A stretch of 64,000 bases of DNA from Microbacterium algeriense (GTDB taxonomy: Bacteria > Actinomycetota > Actinomycetes > Actinomycetales > Microbacteriaceae), in assembly GCF_008868005.1 (NCBI RefSeq), contig NZ_WAAO01000001.1, forward strand, positions 1,364,001-1,428,000, written 5' to 3'. A program made the position numbers and the translations under genes. The stretch's first letter is position 1; each line of letters opens with the position of its first letter. The notes below the pieces were generated by a model, which did not search any database, was not told the origin of the DNA, and saw only the letters and a program-made list of their open reading frames with translations. Positions 1 through 8,786 of this stretch are shown here, piece by piece.

Positions 1-558
1 TTCGTCGCTGCGGTGCCGCACGACGTGCTGGTCGTGATCGACGAGGCCTATGTGCATTTCGACCGCACCGAGAGCAGAGGAGCCGGCATCGAGCTGTTCC
101 GCCGACACCCCCACGTCGCCGTGCTGCACACCTTCTCCAAGGCCTACGGGCTCGCCGGGCTCCGGATCGGCTACGCGATCGCGCCCGCCGCCGTCGCCGA
201 GAACCAGCGCAAGGTGGCGGTGCCGTTCGGCGTGACCGACCTCGCCCAGACCGCTGCCCTCGCGTCCCTCGACGCCGAGGACGAGCTCGCGACGCGTATC
301 GACGAGGTGGTCGCGCAGCGCGACCGTCTGCACGACGTGCTCACCGCCGCCGGATGGCCCGCCGTCCGCTCGCAGGCCAACTTCGTCTGGGTGCCCGCCG
401 GGGACCGCACAGCGGAGCTCGAACGACTGCTCCAGGAGGGCGGTGTGGTCGCGCGCGCCTTCCCCGGCGAGGGCGTCCGCATCTCCTCGGGCTCCGTGGA
501 GGACATCGACCGGGTGGAGTCCGCCCTCGAGACCGAGCTCGCCGAGGTGAACGCATGA
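1..558 (+). CDS. HisC-type aminotransferase, C-terminal part (5' end outside window)
   Basis: Partial PLP-dependent class I/II aminotransferase; the frame is open from base 1. The fragment begins just before the conserved VVIDEAYVHF segment (the Asp that contacts the PLP pyridine nitrogen). It then carries TFSKAYGLAGLRIGY, whose Lys forms the Schiff base, and the C-terminal small domain with RISSGSVED. This pattern is shared by histidinol-phosphate aminotransferase and the actinobacterial aromatic aminotransferase (Pat/HisC2). The next genes are an amino-acid permease and an Lrp regulator rather than his genes, so an aromatic or other amino-acid transaminase is at least as likely as HisC; I cannot separate them from this fragment. 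The stop overlaps the permease start by 4 bp, so the two are probably translationally coupled. Confidence 0.9.
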   Translation, partial: FVAAVPHDVLVVIDEAYVHFDRTESRGAGIELFRRHPHVAVLHTFSKAYGLAGLRIGYAIAPAAVAENQRKVAVPFGVTDLAQTAALASLDAEDELATRIDEVVAQRDRLHDVLTAAGWPAVRSQANFVWVPAGDRTAELERLLQEGGVVARAFPGEGVRISSGSVEDIDRVESALETELAEVNA

Positions 559-1973
559 CCGATGGACGCATGACCAACGATCCCGTGACCGAGGTGCCCA
601 CCACCACGACGACCACCAAGGGTCTGCACCCGGGACTGACCCGTCGTCAGATCTCGATGATGGGGCTCGGCGGCGCGATCGGCGCCGGTCTGTTCGTCGG
701 CTCGGGGCAGGCGATCAGCATCGCGGGGCCCGCCGTGCTGGTGTCGTACCTCGTGGCGGGCGGCATCGTGGTGCTCGTGATGGCGATGCTGGCCGAGATG
801 GTCGCGGCGCGCCCCAGCTCCGGCGCCTTCAGCTCCTACGCCCAGAAGGCCATGGGGCGCAGCGCCGGCAGCGCGGTGGGCTGGCTGTACTGGATTCAGC
901 TGGTCGTGGTGATCGCGGCCGAGGCCACCGGCGCCGGTGCGATCGTGGCGAACTGGACCCCCGGCATCCCCGCCTGGGTGTGGGTGCTCATCTTCGTCGT
1001 CGCGCTGACCGCGGTGAATCTGTTCGGCGTGCGCAACTACGGCCGCTTCGAGTTCTGGTTCGCGGCGATCAAGGTCGCGGCCATCATCGCCTTCCTCGTG
1101 GTCGGGGTGTGCGCGATCGTGGGACTCATCCCCGATGTGCCGGCGACCGGCATCTCGAACCTCGTCGACAACGGCGGCTTCGCCCCGAACGGCATCGCGG
1201 GCATCGCGGGCGCCCTGCTGATCGTGGTGTTCGCGTTCGGCGGCACCGAGGTCGTCGCGATCGCCGCCGCGGAGTCGAACGATCCCGCGCACAACATCCG
1301 TCGGATCGTGCGCGAGGTGCTCGTGCGCATCCTGGTGTTCTACGTCGGATCGATCTTCGTGATCGTGGCCGTGCTCCCGTGGAACGACCCGGCGGTGAAG
1401 GCCGGCCCGTTCTCGGCCGTGCTCGAGACGCTGAACGTGCCGGGCGTCGGTCTCGTGATGGACCTCATCGTGATCATCGCGCTGCTGTCGGCCATGAACG
1501 CCAACATCTACGGCGCCTCCCGCATGGCGTACTCGCTGGGGGAGCGGGGCCTCGCTCCTCTGGCCGCCACCCGGACGAGCCTCAAGGGCGTGCCGTTCGT
1601 CGCGGTGCTGGCCTCGGTCGCCTTCGGGTTCGTCACGGTGGGGCTGAACTGGGCGTTCCCCGACGTGGTGCTGCCGGCCCTGCTCAACGTGGTCGGCTCG
1701 ACGCTGCTCGTCATCTGGACCGCGACCGCGGTGGCGCAGATCATCCTCCGCCGTCGTGCGGATCGCGCAGGCGACGAGATGCCGATGCGGATGTGGGGCT
1801 TCCCGTGGCTGTCGTGGCTGTGTCTGCTGCTGCTCACCGCGGTGATCGCGCTGGCGATGATCGATGAGGCCGCGCGCATCCAGCTGCTGCTGACCCTCGG
1901 ACTCACGGCCGTGCTCCTCCTCGTCGCCCGCGCGACCAGGGGCGTGGCGAGGCCCGGCGTCCCGCGGGAGTGA
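555..1973 (+). CDS. APC-superfamily amino-acid permease
   Basis: 472-residue integral membrane permease that would import an amino acid with a cation. After a Thr-rich polar N-terminus, the first helix carries GLGGAIGAGLFVGSG (about residues 36-50), the unwound substrate-binding helix typical of the AAT/APC group (GabP, ProY, AnsP-like). About 12 hydrophobic segments follow, and a loop with VRNYGRFEFWFAAIKV matches the family. Start chosen at ATG 555, which overlaps the upstream stop; a second ATG at 570 is possible. The gene ends in a GTGA overlap with an Lrp/AsnC regulator, so aminotransferase, permease and regulator look like one operon for uptake and use of one amino acid. The substrate is not decidable; an aromatic amino acid would fit the neighbour. 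Confidence 0.9.
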   Translation: MTDGRMTNDPVTEVPTTTTTTKGLHPGLTRRQISMMGLGGAIGAGLFVGSGQAISIAGPAVLVSYLVAGGIVVLVMAMLAEMVAARPSSGAFSSYAQKAMGRSAGSAVGWLYWIQLVVVIAAEATGAGAIVANWTPGIPAWVWVLIFVVALTAVNLFGVRNYGRFEFWFAAIKVAAIIAFLVVGVCAIVGLIPDVPATGISNLVDNGGFAPNGIAGIAGALLIVVFAFGGTEVVAIAAAESNDPAHNIRRIVREVLVRILVFYVGSIFVIVAVLPWNDPAVKAGPFSAVLETLNVPGVGLVMDLIVIIALLSAMNANIYGASRMAYSLGERGLAPLAATRTSLKGVPFVAVLASVAFGFVTVGLNWAFPDVVLPALLNVVGSTLLVIWTATAVAQIILRRRADRAGDEMPMRMWGFPWLSWLCLLLLTAVIALAMIDEAARIQLLLTLGLTAVLLLVARATRGVARPGVPRE

Positions 1974-2455
1974 CGATGCGCATCGATCGCCTCGACGCGC
2001 AGCTGATCCGGCTGCTCACGGAGTCGCCGCAGCTGCCGATCCTGGAGTGCGCACGGCGGCTGGGCATCGCGCGCGGCACCGCGACCAGCCGTCTCGCCCG
2101 CCTGCACGAGAGCGGTGTGATCGAGGCGATCGTGCCGCGCATCGACCCGGCCGGGTTCGGCTACGGCGTGGTCGCGTTCTGCCTCGTCGAGATCGACCAG
2201 AAGATCGGGCACGACGAGGTGGCGACGGCACTCGCGGACGCCGTCCCCGAGATCGTCGACATGCACACGGTGACGGGCGCGAGCGACATGCAGCTGCGGC
2301 TCGTGGCGCGCGACGCCACGCGGCTGCAGGAGGTGCTCGACCGGGTCGCTCTGGTCCCGGGCGTCGCCCGCACCGCCTCGTCCATCGCGATGCGCACGCA
2401 CCTCTCCGGTCGCGTGCTCCCGCTCGTGGATCACGTGGCGGCGGACGGGTCCTAG
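1970..2455 (+). CDS. Lrp/AsnC-family transcriptional regulator
   Basis: 161 residues, the usual size for the family. The N-terminal winged helix-turn-helix is clear (LDAQLIRLLTESPQL, then CARRLGIARGTATSRLARL). The C-terminal RAM ligand-binding domain includes VTGASDMQLRLVARD. GTG 1970 overlaps the permease stop, although ATG 1976 could also serve. By family precedent it should sense an amino acid and control the adjacent permease and aminotransferase, or act globally. Its gene lies last in that operon, so feedback on its own transcription is likely. It ends 5 bp from the convergent mannosyltransferase gene, with no terminator hairpin between them. Confidence 0.92.
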   Translation: MTMRIDRLDAQLIRLLTESPQLPILECARRLGIARGTATSRLARLHESGVIEAIVPRIDPAGFGYGVVAFCLVEIDQKIGHDEVATALADAVPEIVDMHTVTGASDMQLRLVARDATRLQEVLDRVALVPGVARTASSIAMRTHLSGRVLPLVDHVAADGS

Positions 2456-2460
2456 CGGGG

Positions 2461-4014
2461 TCAGATCCAGCCGGGCAGCCAGTTGTGCAGCAGCCAGAAC
2501 GGATACGGCACGCTCATCCCCGTCCACAGCGGCAGGAAGAACGCCGACACCAGCACCACGAACCCGAGGGAGATCAGGACGGTGCGCTCGCCCGACTGCC
2601 GTCGGTGCAGCGGGTCCTCGCGCGCGCCGGCGATGACCCGCAGCGTCATCGCGAGCGCCAGCACGAGGAACGGCATCATCACGACCGTGTAGAACTGGAA
2701 GATCGTCCGCTCGGGGAACATGAGCCACGGCAGGTACGTGACGGCGAGCCCGACCAGCGGGACGCTGAACTCGGGACCCACCGGCTGCCGGCGGATCCAG
2801 CCGCGCACCAGGCGGTACAGCAGGTAGACGGCGGCCGCGACGCCGCCGTACCAGATGAGCGGGTTCGGGATCGCGGAGATCACCGCGATGCAGTGGTCCG
2901 TGCCGCAGGCGCCCGGATCGTCGCCGACCCAGACCGCCGTCGGGCGCAGCAGGAACGGCCATTCCCAGGCGGGGCTGGCGTACGGATGCCCCCGGGTCAG
3001 ACCGACGTGGAAGCCGAGCATCGACTGGTGGTAGTTCCACAGGGCGATCAGCGGGTTCGGGTCGCTCTGGCGGTCGTAGCCGCCCGAGGTCACGAGCCAC
3101 CCCGTCCAACTCGCGAGGTACACCGCGAGGGCGGGGAAGACGAGCAGGACGAACGACACGGGGCCCTGCCGGAACGCCGCAGCCGTCGGCCAGAGCACCA
3201 CGCCGGCGCGTCGGCGGGCGAGGGCGTCCGTGACGACGACGTAGAGTCCGAAGCCCGCCAGCACGTACAGCCCCGACCATTTCACGGCGGACGCGGCGCC
3301 GAGGGCGAGGCCGGCGGCGACCAGCCACGGCCGACGCCACAGCACGGGACCCCAGAACGGGTCCGGCGCGTCCGGGTCCCGTTTCTCGAGCTGCGGGATC
3401 GTGCGCCGTCGATCGTGCAGCAGGAACAGGACCCCGAGCAGGACGAAGAACGTCAGGATGCCGTCGAGAAGGGCGATCCGGCTCATCACGATGCTGACGC
3501 CGTCGATCGCGAGCAGGGTGCCGGCGACGGTGGCGACGACCACGGATCCGCTGAGGTGCCGGGCGATCAGGTACACCAGCAGGACGGAACCGGTGCCGAG
3601 GAGTGCAGTGGCCAGCCGCCATCCCGCGCTGTTGTCCGGACCGCCGATGGCCATGCCGAGGGCGATCAGCCATTTGCCGAGCGGGGGATGCACGATGAAC
3701 GCCCCCTGCTCGGACAGCGGCAGGTCCTGTCGCGCGAGGAACGCGTCGTCCGCCCCTTGGCCCCAGGTGCCCTCGTAGCCGAGCGTCCACAGCGACCATG
3801 CGTCCTTGACGTAGTAGGTCTCGTCGAACGCGAGCTGGGCCGGGTGCGCGAGATTCGCCAGGCGCAGCACCGCGGCGAGGGCCGTCACCACGAGAGGTGC
3901 CAGCCACCGGATCGCGCGCGCCCAGTCCGGGTCCCGCAGCAGGCGGTCGCGCAGTCGCTCGTACCGCGTCAGCCGCTCCTCGGGAGCGGGAAGAAGAGGC
4001 ACGGGCGCGGTCAC
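2461..4014 (-). CDS. Protein O-mannosyltransferase (PMT/GT39 family)
   Basis: 517-residue polytopic membrane glycosyltransferase, expected to move mannose from polyprenyl-phosphate-mannose to Ser/Thr of exported proteins on the outer face of the membrane. The hallmark acidic pair sits in the first extracytoplasmic loop (FDETYYVKDAW, Asp64-Glu65), followed by VHPPLGKWLI and about 11 hydrophobic segments. This matches actinobacterial Pmt (Rv1002c type) in length and motif order. GTG 4014 lies 6 nt after a TAGGCT -10 box (4026-4021), which predicts a leaderless mRNA. In mycobacteria and streptomycetes pmt also lies beside rsmI in divergent orientation, supporting the call. Confidence 0.93.
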   Translation of the reverse strand: MTAPVPLLPAPEERLTRYERLRDRLLRDPDWARAIRWLAPLVVTALAAVLRLANLAHPAQLAFDETYYVKDAWSLWTLGYEGTWGQGADDAFLARQDLPLSEQGAFIVHPPLGKWLIALGMAIGGPDNSAGWRLATALLGTGSVLLVYLIARHLSGSVVVATVAGTLLAIDGVSIVMSRIALLDGILTFFVLLGVLFLLHDRRRTIPQLEKRDPDAPDPFWGPVLWRRPWLVAAGLALGAASAVKWSGLYVLAGFGLYVVVTDALARRRAGVVLWPTAAAFRQGPVSFVLLVFPALAVYLASWTGWLVTSGGYDRQSDPNPLIALWNYHQSMLGFHVGLTRGHPYASPAWEWPFLLRPTAVWVGDDPGACGTDHCIAVISAIPNPLIWYGGVAAAVYLLYRLVRGWIRRQPVGPEFSVPLVGLAVTYLPWLMFPERTIFQFYTVVMMPFLVLALAMTLRVIAGAREDPLHRRQSGERTVLISLGFVVLVSAFFLPLWTGMSVPYPFWLLHNWLPGWI

Positions 4015-4076
4015 CGGTCCAGCCTAGACAACGAGCCTTCTCCGGCGGCTGCGCCCCGCGCGCATAAGCTGGGCGG
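4015..4076. promoter_or_regulatory. Divergent leaderless promoters of pmt and rsmI
   Basis: The 62-bp gap has two -10 hexamers facing opposite ways: TAGGCT on the minus strand (4026-4021), 6 nt from the GTG at 4014, and TAAGCT on the plus strand (4065-4070), 6 nt from the GTG at 4077. Neither gene has a Shine-Dalgarno sequence in the gap. No good -35 is visible. Confidence 0.6.
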
Positions 4077-4904
4077 GTGATCATCCTCGCCGCCACTCCG
4101 ATCGGAAACCTCGGCGACGCGTCGCGACGCCTGGTGGAGGTGCTGGAGAACGCCGAGGTGCTCGTCGCCGAGGACACCCGCACCACGCAGCGCCTTCTGC
4201 AGGCCCTGCAGATCGCCAACCGGCCGCGTCTGATCGCCCTGCACGACCACAACGAGAAGCAGAAGGCCGCCGAGCTGGCCGCCCTGGCCGCCGAGACCGA
4301 CATCGTCGTGATGAGCGACGCCGGCATGCCGACCGTGAGCGACCCCGGCTACGGGCTGGTCGCCGAGGCGGTGGCGCAGGGCGTCACGGTGACCGCCATC
4401 CCGGGTCCCAGTGCGGTGCTGATGGCCCTCGCGATCTCCGGCCTACCCACCGACCGCTTCACATTCGAGGGCTTCCTGCCCCGCAAGCCGGGGGATCGTC
4501 GCTCGACGCTGCGCGCGCTCGCCGCCGAACCGCGCACGATGGTGTTCTTCGAGTCGCCGTCCCGTCTCGCGAGCGCTCTGGCGGACATCGGCGCGGCGTT
4601 CGGGGAGGACCGCCGGATCGCGGTGTGCCGTGAGCTGACCAAGCTCTACGAGGAGGTGCGCCGAGGGACAGCGGCCGAGCTCGTCGCCTGGGCCGAGAAC
4701 GGCGTCAAGGGCGAGATCGTCGTGGTCGTCGAAGGAGCAGCGCGTCGCGAGACCTCGGCGGAGGACGCCCTGGCCCAGGTGCAGCGGCTCGTCGCCGACG
4801 GCACGCGCCTGAAGGACGCCGCCGGAGAGGTCGCCGCCCTCACGGGCCTGTCCTCCCGCGACCTCTACCAGGCCGCTCTCGCCGCCCGCTCCGGAGGAGC
4901 GTGA
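4077..4904 (+). CDS. rsmI: 16S rRNA (cytidine1402-2'-O)-methyltransferase RsmI
   Basis: 275-residue tetrapyrrole-methylase-fold enzyme that 2'-O-methylates C1402 in the decoding centre of 16S rRNA using S-adenosylmethionine. The N-terminus IILAATPIGNLGDASRRL and AEDTRTTQRLL are RsmI signatures; VMSDAGMPTVSDPG and IPGPSAVLMAL form the cofactor pocket. Length is standard. GTG 4077 is chosen because a TAAGCT -10 ends 6 nt before it, and the protein then starts at the conserved region. The stop overlaps the next start (GTGA), so a LacI-type sugar regulator is read from the same mRNA, an unusual pairing. Confidence 0.95.
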   Translation: MIILAATPIGNLGDASRRLVEVLENAEVLVAEDTRTTQRLLQALQIANRPRLIALHDHNEKQKAAELAALAAETDIVVMSDAGMPTVSDPGYGLVAEAVAQGVTVTAIPGPSAVLMALAISGLPTDRFTFEGFLPRKPGDRRSTLRALAAEPRTMVFFESPSRLASALADIGAAFGEDRRIAVCRELTKLYEEVRRGTAAELVAWAENGVKGEIVVVVEGAARRETSAEDALAQVQRLVADGTRLKDAAGEVAALTGLSSRDLYQAALAARSGGA

Positions 4905-6004
4905 CCGTGAGCAGGGCCGCGACCGTGTACGACGTCGCCGACCGGGCGGGGGTCTCGATCGCGACCGTGTCCCGCGTGCTGCGCTCGCCGGAGGCGGTGC
5001 GTCCGGTCACACGGGAGCGCGTGCTCGACGCCGTCGCCGCTCTCGGGTACGTGCCCAGCGGCAGCGCGCGGGGTCTGGCCGAGCGCCGCACGGGTGTGCT
5101 GGGGCTGTACTTCCCCGGGTTCGATGCGGCCGACGATGCTCCCGCGCTCGACGTGCTCTCCGCCGGGGGACGGGCGGCGCCGCCGTTCACGGTGGTCGCG
5201 GACGGCACGGATGCGGATGCGCACACCTCGATGCTCTTCCTCGACGAGGTGCTCCGGGGCGCCGAGCTGGAGGCGTGGAAGCAGGGCTTCGTGCTGATGG
5301 TGGGCGTCGGCCGGGATGATCCGGATCGCTCGACCGTGCGCGACATGGCCGGCCGGGTGGACGGACTGATGGTGCTCGCACGGAGCGTCCCGGACGACGT
5401 GCTGGCGAACCTCGCGCGCCGCATCCCGGTGGTGGTCCTGTCCGGACCCCCACGCGGCGACCACTACGACCACGTCACGGTCAGCAACGCCGAGGCGATG
5501 GGGGAGCTGACGCGGCATGTGCTGTCGCAGGTCGGAGACGGCGATGTGGTCTTCCTCGCCGGCCCCGCGGATTCCCCGGACGGCGAGCAGCGGCGGGAGG
5601 GCGTGACGGCGGCGGTCGCCGCGGCCGGACGCGCTCCCGTCGACGTCATCCGCGGTGACTTCACGCGCGCCTCGGGGCGACGCGCGGCCGAGGAGCTGCT
5701 GCGGACGGGGGTGCCCTCCGCCCTGATCGCGGCGAACGACCAGATGGCGCTGGGCGCGCTGGACGTGTTCCGCGCGGGCGGTGTGCGGGTGCCGCAGGAT
5801 GTGCTCGTCACCGGGTTCGACGGCATCGAGGCGACGGCGCTCTCCGTGCCGCCCCTGACCACGATCCGCCAGCCCATGATCGAGCTGGGACGCGCGGCGG
5901 TGCAGGTGCTCGCCCGCCGGCTGGAGCAGCGCGACGCCCCTCCGCTGACCGCGAGACTGCCGCTGCGGATCCTCCTGCGGGAGAGCTCGCGCCGGGCGGA
6001 CTGA
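4901..6004 (+). CDS. LacI-family transcriptional regulator (probable beta-glucoside regulator)
   Basis: 367 residues. An N-terminal LacI helix-turn-helix (VYDVADRAGVSIATVSRVLRS) and hinge helix precede a periplasmic-binding-protein-like sensor domain ending in LLRESSRR. GTG 4901 overlaps the rsmI stop; GTG 4907 is an alternative. The gene sits directly upstream of a peptide-type ABC importer and a GH1 glycosidase, and a LacI-type palindrome overlaps the -10 of that operon's promoter (6054-6067). The natural reading is a repressor released by an imported beta-glucoside. The inducer is inferred, not seen. The inserted loop with many Asp/Ala residues (about 70-110) is somewhat longer than in E. 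coli LacI relatives. Confidence 0.93.
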   Translation: MTVSRAATVYDVADRAGVSIATVSRVLRSPEAVRPVTRERVLDAVAALGYVPSGSARGLAERRTGVLGLYFPGFDAADDAPALDVLSAGGRAAPPFTVVADGTDADAHTSMLFLDEVLRGAELEAWKQGFVLMVGVGRDDPDRSTVRDMAGRVDGLMVLARSVPDDVLANLARRIPVVVLSGPPRGDHYDHVTVSNAEAMGELTRHVLSQVGDGDVVFLAGPADSPDGEQRREGVTAAVAAAGRAPVDVIRGDFTRASGRRAAEELLRTGVPSALIAANDQMALGALDVFRAGGVRVPQDVLVTGFDGIEATALSVPPLTTIRQPMIELGRAAVQVLARRLEQRDAPPLTARLPLRILLRESSRRAD

Positions 6005-6039
6005 GCTCCCGCCGTCCTCGTCGGCGCTCTGTCAAGGGG

Positions 6040-6069
6040 TTGCGATCCCAAAATGTATGCGCTTACAAT
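6040..6069 (+). promoter_or_regulatory. Promoter with overlapping LacI-type operator, importer/beta-glucosidase operon
   Basis: -35 TTGCGA (6040-6045), 18-bp spacer, -10 TACAAT (6064-6069). The near-palindrome TGTATGCGCTTACA (6054-6067; six of seven base pairs symmetric, central GCGC) covers the spacer end and most of the -10. A bound LacI-family protein would block RNA polymerase. The likely regulator is encoded just upstream (4901-6004). Confidence 0.7.
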
Positions 6070-6144
6070 CGCTGAGGCGGCTTCGGCCGTGCGGGCGCTC
6101 CGACGGGGAACGCCCTTCATGACAGAGACGACATGAGGATTCCA

Positions 6145-7809
6145 GTGGCAGAGACGCACACGTTCCGACGGTGGCGCAGAGCGGCCGTCGCGGGTCTGGC
6201 GGCAGCGGCGATCGCGCTCACCGGCTGCAGCATCCAGATCACCTCGCAACCCGATCCCTCGATCGGCGACGACACGATGCTGATCAACGCCGACAAGGGC
6301 AACCCGTTCTTCACGAGGAACTTCAACCCGTACCTCACCAACACCCGCACGGCCTCGCGGTGGATCTACGAACCGCTGATCCTCATCAACCCGCTCGACG
6401 GCGAGCAGAAGCCCTGGCTGGCCTCCGAGTGGGAGCAGCCGGATGCGCGCACGATCGAGATGACGATCCGCGACGGCGTGCAGTGGAGCGACGGCGAAGA
6501 CCTGACGCCGGAGGATGTGGCCTTCACCTTCCAGCTGCTCAAGGACAACCCCTCTCTCGACATCAAGGGCGCATGGCAGCACCTCGACAGCGTCGAGACC
6601 GAGGGCGACGACGTGATCCTCCACCTCAAGACCGAGGACGCCCCCTCGCTGTCGATCCTCGGGCAGACCATGATCGTGCCGGAGCACCTCTGGGCCGACG
6701 TGAAGGACCCCGGCACGTACCGCAACGAGAAGCCGGTCGGCACCGGGCCCTTCGTGCTCGGCAACTACAACGACCAGCAGTACTCGATGGACAAGAACCC
6801 CGACTACTGGCAGGCCGACTCGATCGAGATCGAGCACATCATCCTCCCGGCCACCAACTCGCAGCTGGACACCGTCACGCGCGGCTACGACTGGGCCTAC
6901 TCGTTCATCTCCGACGTCGAGGGCACCTGGGGAGCGGCCAGTCCGCACAACACCTGGTGGTTCCCGCCGGGAGGCGTGATCGCGCTGATGCCGAACCTCG
7001 AGGTCGCTCCCTTCGACGACGTGAACGTGCGCCGCGGCATCGCCCTCGCGCTCGACCGCGACGAGATCGCGGAGACCGCGTCCGAGGGGTACATGAAGCC
7101 GGCCGGCCAGACCGGACTCATCCTGCCGAACCAGGAACAGTACCTCGACCCCAGCATCCCCGATCAGGGCCTGATCACGCAGGACGAGGATGCGGCGCTC
7201 GCCGCCTTCGCCGAAGCCGGGTACACGCTCGACGGCGACCGACTCGTCGACGCGAACGGCGAGCAGCTCGAGTTCGCCCTCACCACCGCCAACGGCTACT
7301 CCGACTGGACCAGGGCCGCGCAGACCGTCCGCAGCCAGCTCGCCGAGGTCGGCGTGAAGGTCACGCTCAAGCTGCCCCAGCCGGCCGGATACCAGAGCGC
7401 GATCAGCAACGGCGACTTCGAGATGGCGATCGGCGGCATGGGCAACGGCGATGTCTACCAGGCGTACAACAACCTGCTCTCCAGCGAGTTCTATGTGCCG
7501 TCGGGGGAGGCGACAGCCAACAACTTCGAGCGCTACCGCTCGGACGAGGCCGATGCGCTGCTGGCGGAGTACCGCGAGACCGTCGACACCGACCGCCAAG
7601 GCGAGATCGTGAAGGAGCTGCAGCGCCTCGTCTACGACGAGATGCCCGTGATCGGCCTGTACTACGGCGGCATCTGGGGCCTGTTCAGCGACGCCAAGTT
7701 CACCGGCTGGCCCAGTGAGGAAGACCCGTACATGATCCCTCAGAACTACGACTCCGCGCCGCTGGGCATCTTCACGCGGCTCGAGCGCGTGAAGGAGGAC
7801 GACAAGTGA
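6145..7809 (+). CDS. ABC importer substrate-binding lipoprotein, peptide/oligosaccharide type (SBP_bac_5)
   Basis: 554-residue extracytoplasmic solute receptor. A basic start (RRWRR), hydrophobic stretch and lipobox LTGC place the mature lipid-anchored Cys at about residue 28. The rest has family-5 features such as IYEPLILINP, LASEWEQPDARTIEMTIRDGVQWSDGE read in pieces, and the C-terminal MPVIGLYYGG. GTG 6145 is preferred because AGGA lies 5 nt before it; ATG 6133 would add four residues. Family-5 proteins bind peptides or, in several bacteria, cello-oligosaccharides. With a LacI regulator and a GH1 enzyme in the cluster, a beta-glucoside ligand is more likely than a peptide. It is the first gene of a tightly overlapping operon. 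Confidence 0.93.
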   Translation: MAETHTFRRWRRAAVAGLAAAAIALTGCSIQITSQPDPSIGDDTMLINADKGNPFFTRNFNPYLTNTRTASRWIYEPLILINPLDGEQKPWLASEWEQPDARTIEMTIRDGVQWSDGEDLTPEDVAFTFQLLKDNPSLDIKGAWQHLDSVETEGDDVILHLKTEDAPSLSILGQTMIVPEHLWADVKDPGTYRNEKPVGTGPFVLGNYNDQQYSMDKNPDYWQADSIEIEHIILPATNSQLDTVTRGYDWAYSFISDVEGTWGAASPHNTWWFPPGGVIALMPNLEVAPFDDVNVRRGIALALDRDEIAETASEGYMKPAGQTGLILPNQEQYLDPSIPDQGLITQDEDAALAAFAEAGYTLDGDRLVDANGEQLEFALTTANGYSDWTRAAQTVRSQLAEVGVKVTLKLPQPAGYQSAISNGDFEMAIGGMGNGDVYQAYNNLLSSEFYVPSGEATANNFERYRSDEADALLAEYRETVDTDRQGEIVKELQRLVYDEMPVIGLYYGGIWGLFSDAKFTGWPSEEDPYMIPQNYDSAPLGIFTRLERVKEDDK

Positions 7810-8786
7810 AGTACGTGCTCCAGAAGCTCGGCCTGTTCGTGCTCACCCTGTGGGCGGCGGTCACCCTGAACTTCTTCCTCCCGCGGATGATGCCGGGTTC
7901 GCCGGCGGATGCCGCGATCGCGAAGCTGTCCCAGAACGGGCCGGTGTCGGACGCCACGCGTGCCGCCATCGAAGCCCAGCTCGGTGTGCCGACCGGCTCG
8001 CTGTGGGATCAGTACATCGCCTATCTCGGACAGGTGGTCCGGCTCGACTTCGGCGTCTCGTACACCTTCTATCCGCAGTCGGTGTCGAGCATGGTGTCGA
8101 CCGCGCTCCCGTACACGATCGGGCTCGTCGGCATCGTCACGATCCTCGCGTTCGTGATCGGCACCCTGATCGGCGTCGCGGCCGCCTGGCGCCGCGGCAC
8201 GTGGCTCGACACGCTGCCGACGCTGACCGGGTCGTTCCTCAGCACGTTCCCCTACTTCTGGACGGCGCTGCTGCTGCTGTTCTTCTTCGGCTACGTGCTG
8301 CACTGGTTCCCGACCACCGGCGCCTACTCCGCCACGACGACCCCCGGGTTCACCTGGGACTTCCTCGGCGATCTGCTGAGCCACGCGTTCCTGCCGGCGC
8401 TGACGATCCTGCTCACCTCCCTCGGCGGCTGGATCATCGGCATGCGCAACGCCATGATCAACACGCTCGGCGAGGACTACATCACGTTCGGCGAGGCGAA
8501 CGGTCTGCACGGCCGCACGATCGCCCTCCGCTACGCCGCGCGCAACGCGATCCTGCCGAACCTCACCGGATTCGGACTCACCCTCGGCGGTGTGGTCGGC
8601 GGATCGATCCTCGTGGAGCAGGTGTTCGGGTACCCGGGCATCGGCTATCTGCTCTTCAACGCCGTGATCGGGCAGGACTACCCGCTCATGCAGGCGCTCT
8701 TCCTGATGATCACCGTCAGCGTGCTCATCGCCAACTTCCTCGTGGACATCCTGTATGGGGTGCTGGACCCAAGGACACGCCGATGA
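7806..8786 (+). CDS. ABC importer permease, DppB/OppB type
   Basis: 326-residue inner-membrane subunit with six predicted helices. It has the DppB-type N-terminus (LGLFVLTLWAAVTLNFFLPRMMPGSPAD read in parts) and a cytoplasmic EAA loop around TFGEANGLHGRTI that docks on the ATPase. GTG 7806 overlaps the receptor gene stop, and the gene ends in an ATGA overlap with the second permease, so the subunits are coupled in translation. The substrate follows from the receptor and neighbours, probably a beta-linked oligosaccharide. Confidence 0.93.
   Translation: MKYVLQKLGLFVLTLWAAVTLNFFLPRMMPGSPADAAIAKLSQNGPVSDATRAAIEAQLGVPTGSLWDQYIAYLGQVVRLDFGVSYTFYPQSVSSMVSTALPYTIGLVGIVTILAFVIGTLIGVAAAWRRGTWLDTLPTLTGSFLSTFPYFWTALLLLFFFGYVLHWFPTTGAYSATTTPGFTWDFLGDLLSHAFLPALTILLTSLGGWIIGMRNAMINTLGEDYITFGEANGLHGRTIALRYAARNAILPNLTGFGLTLGGVVGGSILVEQVFGYPGIGYLLFNAVIGQDYPLMQALFLMITVSVLIANFLVDILYGVLDPRTRR

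Noticed and set aside
1508..4327. Very long minus-strand open frame (over 900 codons) across the permease, Lrp, PMT and rsmI genes
   Set aside because: High-GC shadow frame with Arg/Ala/Pro-rich, motif-free translation; the genes in other frames have clear domains.
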